Shown: piece by piece, positions 8,678 to 16,881 of the stretch
Layout of the letters: every line of letters begins with the position of its first letter
Numbering within the stretch: the first letter of the stretch is position 1
Assembly (NCBI GenBank): GCA_030783905.1
Contig: JAQAHH010000004.1
Coordinates: 62,001 to 126,000 of the forward strand
Reading direction: 5' to 3'
Origin: Bisgaard Taxon 45
GTDB taxonomy: Bacteria; Pseudomonadota; Gammaproteobacteria; Enterobacterales; Pasteurellaceae
Length of the DNA: 64,000 bases
Position numbers and translations under genes: made by a program
The notes under the pieces: generated by a model
What the model saw: only the letters and a program-made list of their open reading frames with translations
Database searches by the model: none
Told to the model about the DNA's origin: nothing

Positions 8678-9706
8678 TTATTTGATGCCAAATTTTGCCT
8701 GTGCTTTTTGATCTAATTGATGACCATAGAACAACGCAAAATACTCATTAATGAGCTGTGCATATTGTTTGGCATCTACTTTCTCGGTAGCAAAATGATG
8801 GGCTAACCAAACCACCCCTAACAAACGGTTCACGCTTGGTGGTTGATCTAACCAACCAAAGGGTTCAGCAGGCACTAAATAAAATTGGTTATTTTTCACC
8901 GCACTTAATTGTTGCCATACTACCGACGTTTTCAACACCTCATAGAAGTTTTTATCATGGGTTAAAATAATACTGGGTTGCCATTGTAGAAGTTGCTCCA
9001 TCGACACCCGGGCGATTTTTTTCTCACCTGCCACATCTGCAACATTTTTTAAGCCGACCCAATCCAATACCTCACTATGAATAGAACCCGCTAAACCAGT
9101 CTCCAGTCCGTCTGCACCCCGACCAAAATAAACTGTCATAGGCTGTTTTTCATTGCGCACACTATTTTCACTGAGTTTTAGCACTTTCTCCGCATAAGTA
9201 GCGAGTTTTTCACCTTTTTCCTTACTGCCAATCAAGTTGGCGACTTCACGAATTTGTTGTGCCGTTTGTGAGAACTTACCGTCCACTAACACAAAAGGTA
9301 GCTGGGTTTGTTGATTAACCCGTTCCGCCGTCGCCAGATAACTTTTACTCACACTGCCTACATCCACAATAATATCCGGTTTCAACGCCACCAGTTTTTC
9401 CAATGGTGCGGTAGAACCTCGTCCTGCTAAGCGCCCTGTCACCTCGAATTTCTGGACTTGCTCAGAAAAATAAGGCATCCCTTTCTTCGGTAATTCACTG
9501 GATACACCTAATAATTTTTCAGGCGCTAACGCAATCAACAATACATCTGCCACTTTACCCGCACTTAACACTTTTTGGACGTTTTGCCCTTCCACCTCAC
9601 CATATTTCCCCGCCACCAACGAAGATTCCCCTTGCGCACTGACGACACTTGCAAATAAAGAAAGCACTAAAAGTGCGGTCGATTTTTGAATAAGTTTAGC
9701 TAACAT
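8678..9706 (-). CDS. Periplasmic substrate-binding protein of a FecCD-type ABC transporter
   Basis: A 342-residue Peripla_BP_2-type protein with a signal peptide (basic start, hydrophobic stretch LLVLSLFASVV, cleavage after SAQ). Features of the family are the first-lobe DVLLIALAPEKLLGV, then LEKLVALKPDIIVDVG and a long helix linking the lobes. The start is taken as the ATG at 9706; the GTG two codons earlier abuts the AGGA ribosome site and is less likely. First gene of the operon, it delivers the ligand to the permease. A metal chelate is possible, but the ModE-like palindrome upstream points to molybdate or tungstate. Two uptake sequences lie inside (8898, 9671). Confidence 0.85.
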   Translation of the reverse strand: MLAKLIQKSTALLVLSLFASVVSAQGESSLVAGKYGEVEGQNVQKVLSAGKVADVLLIALAPEKLLGVSSELPKKGMPYFSEQVQKFEVTGRLAGRGSTAPLEKLVALKPDIIVDVGSVSKSYLATAERVNQQTQLPFVLVDGKFSQTAQQIREVANLIGSKEKGEKLATYAEKVLKLSENSVRNEKQPMTVYFGRGADGLETGLAGSIHSEVLDWVGLKNVADVAGEKKIARVSMEQLLQWQPSIILTHDKNFYEVLKTSVVWQQLSAVKNNQFYLVPAEPFGWLDQPPSVNRLLGVVWLAHHFATEKVDAKQYAQLINEYFALFYGHQLDQKAQAKFGIK

Positions 9707-9731
9707 AGCCACTCCTTTTAGGTTAAGAACA

Positions 9732-9755
9732 CGCTATATAATATTAACTATAATG
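9732..9755 (-). promoter_or_regulatory. ModE-like operator candidate
   Basis: On the plus strand CGCTATAT (9732-9739), an 8-base spacer, then CTATAATG (9748-9755). Compared with the E. coli modA operator as I recall it (CGTTATAT-N8-ACATAACG type), the half sites agree at about 7/8 and 6/8 with identical spacing. It lies 26 bp upstream of the transporter operon's start codon. AT-rich context makes chance matches possible. Confidence 0.4.
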
Positions 9756-9949
9756 AAAAAAAGAAATACATTATAAAAATTAAACAATTTTTGTTTTACT
9801 TTTACCCTAAAATAGGTATTATTCCGTACAACTTTTGTTATATTTCATTTCATGAATTTTTTATTTTTTTAACTAGTCGCGAAGTAACCTTGCAATATAC
9901 AACGCTATAGTTTCGATAATTCTAATAAAGAGACAAGGAAATTGAATTT

Positions 9950-10846
9950 ATGTCTAAAACGAAACACGAAAGGGTTGCGTTGCGCCTTGCAATTATCTTG
10001 CAATACCTCATTGAAGGCAGAAGATTAAAAATAGATGACCTTGCTGAAGAATTTCAAATCAGCAAACGCACCATTCAAAAAGATCTGAATGAACGCCTTG
10101 CTTTTCTAGAATGGAAAGAAAACAGCAACGGCTATTACAGTATTGATCTCAGCCAATTAGGTATTCTCACCAAAACCGACATTCAACGCTTTGCTCGTTT
10201 TGCTAGCGTGCAAGAATTATTTCCGAATATCGACCGCAGTTTTTACCAAGAAAACTTACTCCAAAGTGTACAAGTAAAAGGCTTTCAATACGAAAATATC
10301 AAGCCTTATGAACACAATTTCAAAACCATTCAACAAGCCATTGAACAACAAAGGAAAATTCAATTTTTCTATACTAAAGCCAATGAAAAAATGGGTAAAA
10401 CGTACCAATTAGAACCTTATTCTTTGATCAATAAAAATGGTATTTGGTATGTTATCGGCTTAGACAATAACAAAGAAAAAACCTTTTGCTTTACACAAAT
10501 CAAAACACTGCTCGTAAAAAATGACCGTTTTGAAACAAACCCAACCTTTTTACAAAAAATCCAAAATAGCGACAGCATTTCTCATGGTAACCAAATCAGT
10601 GAAGTCATCATTAAGGTTTCAGCCAAAGCCACACCTTATTTCCAACGACGTAATTTGCTCCCGAATCAAGAAATATTGAAAAAACTTGATGACGGTAGTC
10701 TCTTACTGCAATGCAAGCAGATCAACGAAATGGAAATCCTCCCCCTCGTCCAATATTGGATCCCTCATTTAACAGTGATTAGCCCTGAGGGATTACAGGG
10801 GAAGTTGGTGGAGAGGTTAAAGGAATATTTAACTCATCTTTCATAA
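9950..10846 (+). CDS. WYL-domain transcriptional regulator
   Basis: A 298-residue regulator. Residues 1-60 form a winged helix-turn-helix of the HTH_11/DeoR type (KIDDLAEEFQISKRTIQKDLNERL). The middle (about 115-190) is a WYL domain with YQLEPYSLI then IWYVIGLD (W166-Y167-V168, the WYL signature) and FCFTQIKTLLV; the end (about 205-290) resembles the WCX extension. WYL domains bind ligands, often nucleic acids or nucleotides, and such regulators often control phage-defence loci. It is the first gene of an AT-rich operon, 37 bp before the dynamin-like gene, so it probably controls that module. An AAGGA site lies 10 bases before the ATG. Confidence 0.88.
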   Translation: MSKTKHERVALRLAIILQYLIEGRRLKIDDLAEEFQISKRTIQKDLNERLAFLEWKENSNGYYSIDLSQLGILTKTDIQRFARFASVQELFPNIDRSFYQENLLQSVQVKGFQYENIKPYEHNFKTIQQAIEQQRKIQFFYTKANEKMGKTYQLEPYSLINKNGIWYVIGLDNNKEKTFCFTQIKTLLVKNDRFETNPTFLQKIQNSDSISHGNQISEVIIKVSAKATPYFQRRNLLPNQEILKKLDDGSLLLQCKQINEMEILPLVQYWIPHLTVISPEGLQGKLVERLKEYLTHLS

Positions 10847-10883
10847 AAAATTAATTAAACAAAATATTACTCAGGAAAATAAA

Positions 10884-13226
10884 ATGACATCCACTAAAGC
10901 ACACGTTGAAATTATTCATAATCCATTTTCTGAAAATGAAAAAACAAAAATCTTACTAAATGGCCACGAAGCAGATCCAGACAGTAAGTACTCTGACTAT
11001 AAAAATTTAAATTTACAATCGTGGTGTAACGCCATTTTTGATGAGTTGAAAGAGACTTGTTTTGAAGACTATCACTTAGAATTTACTGGACTTGCAGTAG
11101 ATTGTGAAGATATGCGAGAAGCAGCAGAAGCCGCACAAGAAAAAGGAATTAACTTTTCTTATACAGACAATGTAGTGAAGAAAAATGCTACAGAGCGCTT
11201 ATCTGAACTTGAACAATTATTAGATGATGTTCAAAAACACCCTGTTTTTGCACCAATCATTGAAGGCAATCAAACATTCGCAGAATTGATTGATAATGCT
11301 TTTGATATTTTTGTTGTTGCTACAATGTCATCAGGAAAATCAACCTTTATTAATGCAATGCTTGGCGGTGATTTACTCCCTAGTGCAAATCAAGCCACCA
11401 CCGCCACGATCGCAGAAATTATTGATAACAAATCCTTACCTCAAGGAAAATATTTAGTTTCTCGCACAAATATCAACGGAGAAATTATTAATGAGCAACA
11501 AAAATTAGATTTAACCCAAAAAGAAAATATCAATCCTAGTTTATTATCTACTTGGAACTCCGATATTGATACGCAACAAGATGATAAGAATAGAACGGGC
11601 AAAATACAAATTGAGGGGAATTTAACAGGTATTAAACTAAAAAATAACAATGTGAAACTGAGATTGAGTGATACTCCTGGCACAAATAATTCACAAAATA
11701 AAAACCATGGAATAATCACTTTAGAAAAAATCAAAGACACTGCCTTAAATCCATTAATTATTTATATATTGAATAGTGCCAACATTGCGATTGATGATGA
11801 TGATAATTTATTATCTAAGCTTGCTAAGATGGTAGAAGAACAAGGTAAGCTAGCTCAGGATCGTTTTATTTTTGTTTTAAATAAAATGGATGGATATTTT
11901 TGCAAGGAAAATATTCCACAAGGGATTGAAAATACTAAGAAATATTTAGAAAAACATGGAATTATAAACCCTAGAGTTTTCCCTATTTCTGCTTCAATGG
12001 CAAAATTATTCCGTATTGAAGAAACAACCCCTGAATTGCTAGAAGAACCAGATAAGTTATCTTTAACGTACTATAATCAAATAATTAATTACTGTAACGA
12101 AAACGATCTTCAGCAATACATGGTTCTCAACTCCAGAATTGAAGAACGATTAAAAAAGGTCTCTAACAAAACATTAAAAAGAACTGGTTTACCTGCATTA
12201 GAAGCTTATATTTCCGATTATATTGAAAAATATAATGAACCCTATCGCATTATTAGACTAACTAAAGCAATTAATTTGCTATTAGAAAATGCTAGACCTC
12301 AATTAGAAAACATTTCTTCATTGAGAAATAAAACTCAAGAAGAACTTGATTCCTTACGTAAAATTTTAGAAGACGCCAAAGTTAAATTAAATAAATCTGA
12401 AGAGTTCAACGAGTTCATCGATACACTAAAGTCTACAGAGGTTGGCTTAAGCGATGAGGTAGCTAATTTTTTTCATCAAACAAATACAAAACAATTCATG
12501 CCACTTATTGCCTCAACAGAAAAATACTTCAGTAGCAACAAAAAAATTAAAAAAGAAATAGCAGAAAAAAAAATACAAAGTCTAAAATCCTCGTTATCTG
12601 ATATGTTAAATGAATTTTCAGCTGCTCTAACAGGGCTAAACAAGGCGCAACAGAACTATCAACTGGAAAAATTAAACGATGCGTATTGTAAATTTATTGG
12701 AAATACCTTCGAAGGTTTACTTGATAAAATAGATGTAAAAACGAAAGAAAATCTAAAAACATCTACGATTAATATTAATCAATATTTGAATATAAGTGAG
12801 AATTATATTCAAAAAGAGAATGTACGTATAGGTCAAGAAAAAATTGAAAGAAGTTTCTGGAGAAAACTTTTGGAATTCGATTTTAGTGAAAAATATCGAG
12901 ACATTATAGAAGAACAAGATCTTGTAGATTTAGACTCCTTTTGGAAGGATAACCGCCCAAAAATAGAATCGGAGCTAAGCGAGACTCTAAATCAATTAAG
13001 TGAGGAAATCAAACAAAATGCAATAAACCTTACCCATGATTATTGTTCAGAACTAAACCATTGCTTCCAGGAAAAAGTAAATGAGATTTTGTCTACTTTA
13101 CTCAGAGAAACTGAGGCATCTGATCTTGAGAAAAGAATTAATGAAGCAGATGAAAAATTAGCAATCTTAGATGAAATAGAACAAACATTAACCTCCATTT
13201 CTAAAGTACAAGTTAAAGGACATTAA
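10884..13226 (+). CDS. Dynamin-like large GTPase
   Basis: A 780-residue protein. A preceding region (1-135) is followed by a dynamin-type GTPase domain: G1 MSSGKSTF (G151-K152-S153), G2 threonines in ATTATIAEI, G3 DTPGTNN (D263-G266) and G4 NKMD (N333-D336). The first G1 glycine is Ala (ATMSSGKS). The C-terminal half (about 465-780) is highly charged and helical, with coiled-coil stretches, as in bacterial dynamin-like proteins that remodel membranes. No transmembrane helix is visible, but the next gene, one base after the stop, encodes a tail-anchored membrane protein that could recruit it. Related LeoA/Eleos proteins act in vesicle release or phage defence. The role here is inferred only. 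Confidence 0.85.
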   Translation: MTSTKAHVEIIHNPFSENEKTKILLNGHEADPDSKYSDYKNLNLQSWCNAIFDELKETCFEDYHLEFTGLAVDCEDMREAAEAAQEKGINFSYTDNVVKKNATERLSELEQLLDDVQKHPVFAPIIEGNQTFAELIDNAFDIFVVATMSSGKSTFINAMLGGDLLPSANQATTATIAEIIDNKSLPQGKYLVSRTNINGEIINEQQKLDLTQKENINPSLLSTWNSDIDTQQDDKNRTGKIQIEGNLTGIKLKNNNVKLRLSDTPGTNNSQNKNHGIITLEKIKDTALNPLIIYILNSANIAIDDDDNLLSKLAKMVEEQGKLAQDRFIFVLNKMDGYFCKENIPQGIENTKKYLEKHGIINPRVFPISASMAKLFRIEETTPELLEEPDKLSLTYYNQIINYCNENDLQQYMVLNSRIEERLKKVSNKTLKRTGLPALEAYISDYIEKYNEPYRIIRLTKAINLLLENARPQLENISSLRNKTQEELDSLRKILEDAKVKLNKSEEFNEFIDTLKSTEVGLSDEVANFFHQTNTKQFMPLIASTEKYFSSNKKIKKEIAEKKIQSLKSSLSDMLNEFSAALTGLNKAQQNYQLEKLNDAYCKFIGNTFEGLLDKIDVKTKENLKTSTININQYLNISENYIQKENVRIGQEKIERSFWRKLLEFDFSEKYRDIIEEQDLVDLDSFWKDNRPKIESELSETLNQLSEEIKQNAINLTHDYCSELNHCFQEKVNEILSTLLRETEASDLEKRINEADEKLAILDEIEQTLTSISKVQVKGH

Positions 13227-13227
13227 A

Positions 13228-13803
13228 ATGACAGAACTCAGCCCAGAAATGTCAGCAAAATTTGCTGAAAAAGTCTCAGAATATGCAAAGAATCCAGACA
13301 AACGTTTAAAAGAAGCTTTAAATAATCAAAATTCTAATATGGTGAGAGCTATTTTAAAATTAGATTTAAATGATAGTGCCATAAATTTCGAAGAGTTAAT
13401 GATTAAAACTCTCTATATTACTGAACACTTTCCAGAGCAAGCTAAACTTATCTTTGAAAAATTTGAACTGTCAAAATTGCATAAAGGGCTTGAAACAGAT
13501 TCCCATTTATGGGATGAGGACTATTTTTTAACCCATCAAAGCTATCTTACTCTTAATTTTGCATTAGAGCGTTTTATTCATTTAGTTCATGTCAAACAAG
13601 AATTAATGAATAAGAAGGTTAATAATAATTTAACAAATTCCCCTGTTGTGGTTAATCGACAACAATACAAACCTGAAACATTTAATAAAGATTTTGAAGA
13701 GGCCAAAAATAGCAAGCTAAATGTCATTGAATTTGTCAAAGAAAATTCTTTAATTTGTGCAATTGTAGTGATTGCTTTAGTTGCTCTTTTCTTATTACTG
13801 TAA
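13228..13803 (+). CDS. Small tail-anchored membrane protein of the dynamin/HerA operon
   Basis: A 191-residue protein, not recognised. Residues 1-150 are hydrophilic and mainly helical (acidic/lysine rich), and a single hydrophobic helix ends the protein (about 172-191, LICAIVVIALVALFLLL) with no residues after it, so a tail anchor facing the cytoplasm is likely. It starts one base after the dynamin-like gene (ribosome site AAAGGA inside that gene) and ends 10 bp before the ATPase gene. That packing suggests a fixed stoichiometric partner that brings the GTPase or ATPase to the inner membrane. Confidence 0.75.
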   Translation: MTELSPEMSAKFAEKVSEYAKNPDKRLKEALNNQNSNMVRAILKLDLNDSAINFEELMIKTLYITEHFPEQAKLIFEKFELSKLHKGLETDSHLWDEDYFLTHQSYLTLNFALERFIHLVHVKQELMNKKVNNNLTNSPVVVNRQQYKPETFNKDFEEAKNSKLNVIEFVKENSLICAIVVIALVALFLLL

Positions 13804-13813
13804 AGGGATAAAT

Positions 13814-16800
13814 ATGAATACATCAGTTCAACCACAAAATACTGTCTTACCAGATAATGTAGAAGCACAATTAGTTAATTTTGTTCCTGATGCATTTAAA
13901 ACGATAGAACTCGGGAAATCTTGGCTCAATAAAAGCTATTTAGCAGAATTAGAACAATTTGAAATTCAAATATTACCAAAAAATCAGATGTTAAATATTT
14001 ACTCTGATGTTCGCTTGTATAAAATAGAGCGTTTATCGCTCGAAAATAAGCAATCCATGCTAGAAAGTTTAACAGCGATGTATCAGGCTTTAGGTACTTT
14101 TGGTTGTACTGTTTTTCTGTTCCTGAACTGCCAAAACAAAAAAACCGACGTTTATTTAGGAGTTAAAGGTTTAGGGGCTAAAGGAGAAACAGGCGGAGAA
14201 TTATTAGTATCTGCATTTAATGGACATTTCGCAGGTAGCCAATTTCCCCGTCAAAAACAACAAGAGATATTAGCTTGCTTATCCCCTAATTCCACACCAA
14301 ATTGCTCTGTTTCTGCTTTAACTTGTATTCCCTCGCTTTCATTAGAGGAAAGAGAATACTTTATGCAAGGATTAGAACGATTTATTGATGCTGCTGAAAA
14401 TAATGATTTTCAGGCATTAATTTTGGCAGACCCTATCTCTGGCCAAGATTTAAATTATGCACAAACATATTATGAGAATATTGCGACTCAATTGTCTCCT
14501 CTCCTTAAACAAAATATTTCGTTTAATAAAACCTCTTCACAAAGTGTTGGACAAAGTATCAGCAAAAGTATTACTGAAAGTTTCACTCAAACCGAAACAA
14601 CTGGAACAAGTACAAGTCTTGCAGAATCTGAAACGCAATCCGTAACTAACACTGAAACGAATGGAACGACTAAAAATGTAGGCGGTAGCACGACTGTTAG
14701 CACCAATACTAACATAGGCATACCTGGAGTTAGTAGTGGGGGGGTATCAGTAAGTCAATCTATAAATTATAGTTATGGTATAAACCAATCATTTAGTACG
14801 AGTAAAGCGTTATCTCAAGGGAAAACCCATACCACTAGTCAAAATAATTCAAGCGCTGCTGCTAAGGGACGAGGTGAGACTATTACTGATGCAGAAAATA
14901 CCCAGGAAATCGATAGTCAATCTCAAACGATTTCTTTTGATTGCATCAGTAAAAATATTGAACAAATTATACAACAGATCGACTGCCATTTGGAAAGGAT
15001 CAAAGAGGCTCGTAGCTACGGTGGTTGGCAGACAGCCGCCTACTTTATTGCGGAAAAAAGACACGTCACGCAATCACTCGCCAGCATTTTCTTGGGACTA
15101 ACTCGCGGTGAAAACTCATATAGTGAAAACTCATCTATTTCTACTTGGAGCCATGATAAAGCAAAAAAAATACTAACTTGGTTAAATAATTTTTCTCATC
15201 CACAATTAGATTCATACTTATCTAAGAATTTAAATTTAGCTTATTTAACCCCAGCAACACTCGTTTCAGGTAAAGAAATGGCAATTCAGCTCAGCTTGCC
15301 TCGTCGTTCTACTTCAACGGTTTCCGTTGTTGAAGCACAAGCCTTTGGTCGTCAAATTCAAAGTGTGAATGGCACATTAGAACGTACTGACAAAATAGTT
15401 AATTTAGGAAAGATCCGTCATTTATGGCAAACCTTGCCACAAAGTGTGGAATTAGATGTACAAAAATTGGCTAGCCATATTTTTGTAACAGGCTCAACAG
15501 GATCAGGAAAAAGTAATACGGTTTACCAAATTTTAAATGAACTTAATCGCAATAAAGTAAAATTTATGGTGATTGAACCCGCAAAAGGTGAATATAAAAA
15601 TGTGTTTGGCCATCGTGATGATGTCAAGGTATTTGGTACAAATCCAAAGAAAACAGCATTACTTAGAATTAATCCATTTAAATTCCCTGATGATATCCAT
15701 GTATTAGAGCATATTGATCGTTTAATTGAGATTTTTAATGTCTGTTGGCCAATGTATGCCGCAATGCCTGCGGTATTAAAAGATGCAATGCTCGAAGCTT
15801 ATAAAGCAAGTGGTTGGGATTTAGAGCATTCTTACAATCGTCATCCAAATTTATTCCCTAGCTTTTCTGATTTACTGACTCAATTAAAACATGTCATTGA
15901 TAGCTCAGCTTTCTCTCAAGAAGTCAAAAGCAACTATGAAGGCTCACTCGTTACACGTGTTAAATCATTAACCAATGGTTTAAACGGACAAATTTTCTCA
16001 AGTGATGAGATTGATAACCACATTTTGTTTGATGAAAACATCATAGTTGATTTAAGTCGCATAGGTTCACAGGAAACAAAATCCCTTATCATGGGCATAT
16101 TAATCATGCGTTTAAATGAATACCGAATGAGTGAAAGCACAGGAATGAATGAACCTCTCAAGCACGTTACTGTATTAGAGGAAGCTCATAATATCCTCAA
16201 ACGTACTTCAACAGAGCAAAGTAGTGAAGGTTCCAATGTTGCAGGAAAATCTGTCGAAATGTTATCAAATGCGATTGCTGAAATGCGAACGTACGGTGAG
16301 GGTTTTATCATTGCGGATCAATCTCCAAGTGCGGTGGATATTTCTGCAATTCGTAATACCAATACAAAAATTATCATGCGTTTACCAGATGACGCAGATA
16401 GACGCTTAGCTGGCAAAGCCTCTGGTGTTACAGAAGAACAATTAGAAGAACTTGCAAAACTTCCAAAAGGTGTTGCTGTTATTTATCAAAACGACTGGCT
16501 AGAGCCTGTGTTATGTCAAATTCATAAATGCGATGCTGAGGAAAAGTTGTTTGTTCAACCTGAAGTAAGACAAAAAATAGATTACAAAGCATTCAATAAA
16601 CAATTAGCTGAATTTGTATTTCATCCGAAACTTCATACAAGGAAGAAATTAAACCTAGAAAAGTTTAAAAAGAATATCGAGCAATCATTACTACCAATAG
16701 AAAAGAAGGTTTATTTATTTAATGAAATAACAAATTTAGAACAGAATAATTTAAAAAAACAATCTGATGAGTATTTGACAAACTTATATCAATGGCTAGC

Positions 16801-16867
16801 TCAAGAAAATTTATCAGAAATTAAACCCGAACTTTCCGATGAATTAAGAACTTATTTATCAAAATAA
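13814..16867 (+). CDS. HerA/FtsK-type ATPase with Ser/Thr-rich insert
   Basis: A 1017-residue protein. Residues 1-230 form an unrecognised N-terminal domain. A Ser/Thr/Gly/Asn-rich low-complexity segment (about 235-365) is followed by a helical region. From about 540 a DUF87/HerA-like motor has Walker A GSTGSGKS (G560-S567), Walker B VTVLEEAH (E789, E790), the sensor segment EGFIIADQSPSAVD and RLPDDADRRLAG with an arginine-finger character. Such hexameric motors pump DNA or protein. The start is the ATG at 13814 after AAAGGGA. An uptake sequence lies at 16327-16335 and a G7 run at 14738-14744. Substrate is unknown; the next gene, a nuclease toxin, is a candidate. Confidence 0.85.
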   Translation: MNTSVQPQNTVLPDNVEAQLVNFVPDAFKTIELGKSWLNKSYLAELEQFEIQILPKNQMLNIYSDVRLYKIERLSLENKQSMLESLTAMYQALGTFGCTVFLFLNCQNKKTDVYLGVKGLGAKGETGGELLVSAFNGHFAGSQFPRQKQQEILACLSPNSTPNCSVSALTCIPSLSLEEREYFMQGLERFIDAAENNDFQALILADPISGQDLNYAQTYYENIATQLSPLLKQNISFNKTSSQSVGQSISKSITESFTQTETTGTSTSLAESETQSVTNTETNGTTKNVGGSTTVSTNTNIGIPGVSSGGVSVSQSINYSYGINQSFSTSKALSQGKTHTTSQNNSSAAAKGRGETITDAENTQEIDSQSQTISFDCISKNIEQIIQQIDCHLERIKEARSYGGWQTAAYFIAEKRHVTQSLASIFLGLTRGENSYSENSSISTWSHDKAKKILTWLNNFSHPQLDSYLSKNLNLAYLTPATLVSGKEMAIQLSLPRRSTSTVSVVEAQAFGRQIQSVNGTLERTDKIVNLGKIRHLWQTLPQSVELDVQKLASHIFVTGSTGSGKSNTVYQILNELNRNKVKFMVIEPAKGEYKNVFGHRDDVKVFGTNPKKTALLRINPFKFPDDIHVLEHIDRLIEIFNVCWPMYAAMPAVLKDAMLEAYKASGWDLEHSYNRHPNLFPSFSDLLTQLKHVIDSSAFSQEVKSNYEGSLVTRVKSLTNGLNGQIFSSDEIDNHILFDENIIVDLSRIGSQETKSLIMGILIMRLNEYRMSESTGMNEPLKHVTVLEEAHNILKRTSTEQSSEGSNVAGKSVEMLSNAIAEMRTYGEGFIIADQSPSAVDISAIRNTNTKIIMRLPDDADRRLAGKASGVTEEQLEELAKLPKGVAVIYQNDWLEPVLCQIHKCDAEEKLFVQPEVRQKIDYKAFNKQLAEFVFHPKLHTRKKLNLEKFKKNIEQSLLPIEKKVYLFNEITNLEQNNLKKQSDEYLTNLYQWLAQENLSEIKPELSDELRTYLSK

Positions 16868-16881
16868 GATAAGGATGCTCT

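Noticed and set aside
9890-9912. Second ModE-type site before the WYL gene (CGCTATAG near 9902)
   Set aside because: Only one half site fits; the partner at the right spacing is missing.
12565-12573. A9 tract in the dynamin-like gene as a slippage switch
   Set aside because: Encodes EKK in a lysine-rich coiled coil in AT-rich DNA, where such runs are expected.
13587-13868. 93-codon minus-strand frame opposite the tail-anchored protein
   Set aside because: It only mirrors the hydrophobic tail codons; it has no ribosome site.
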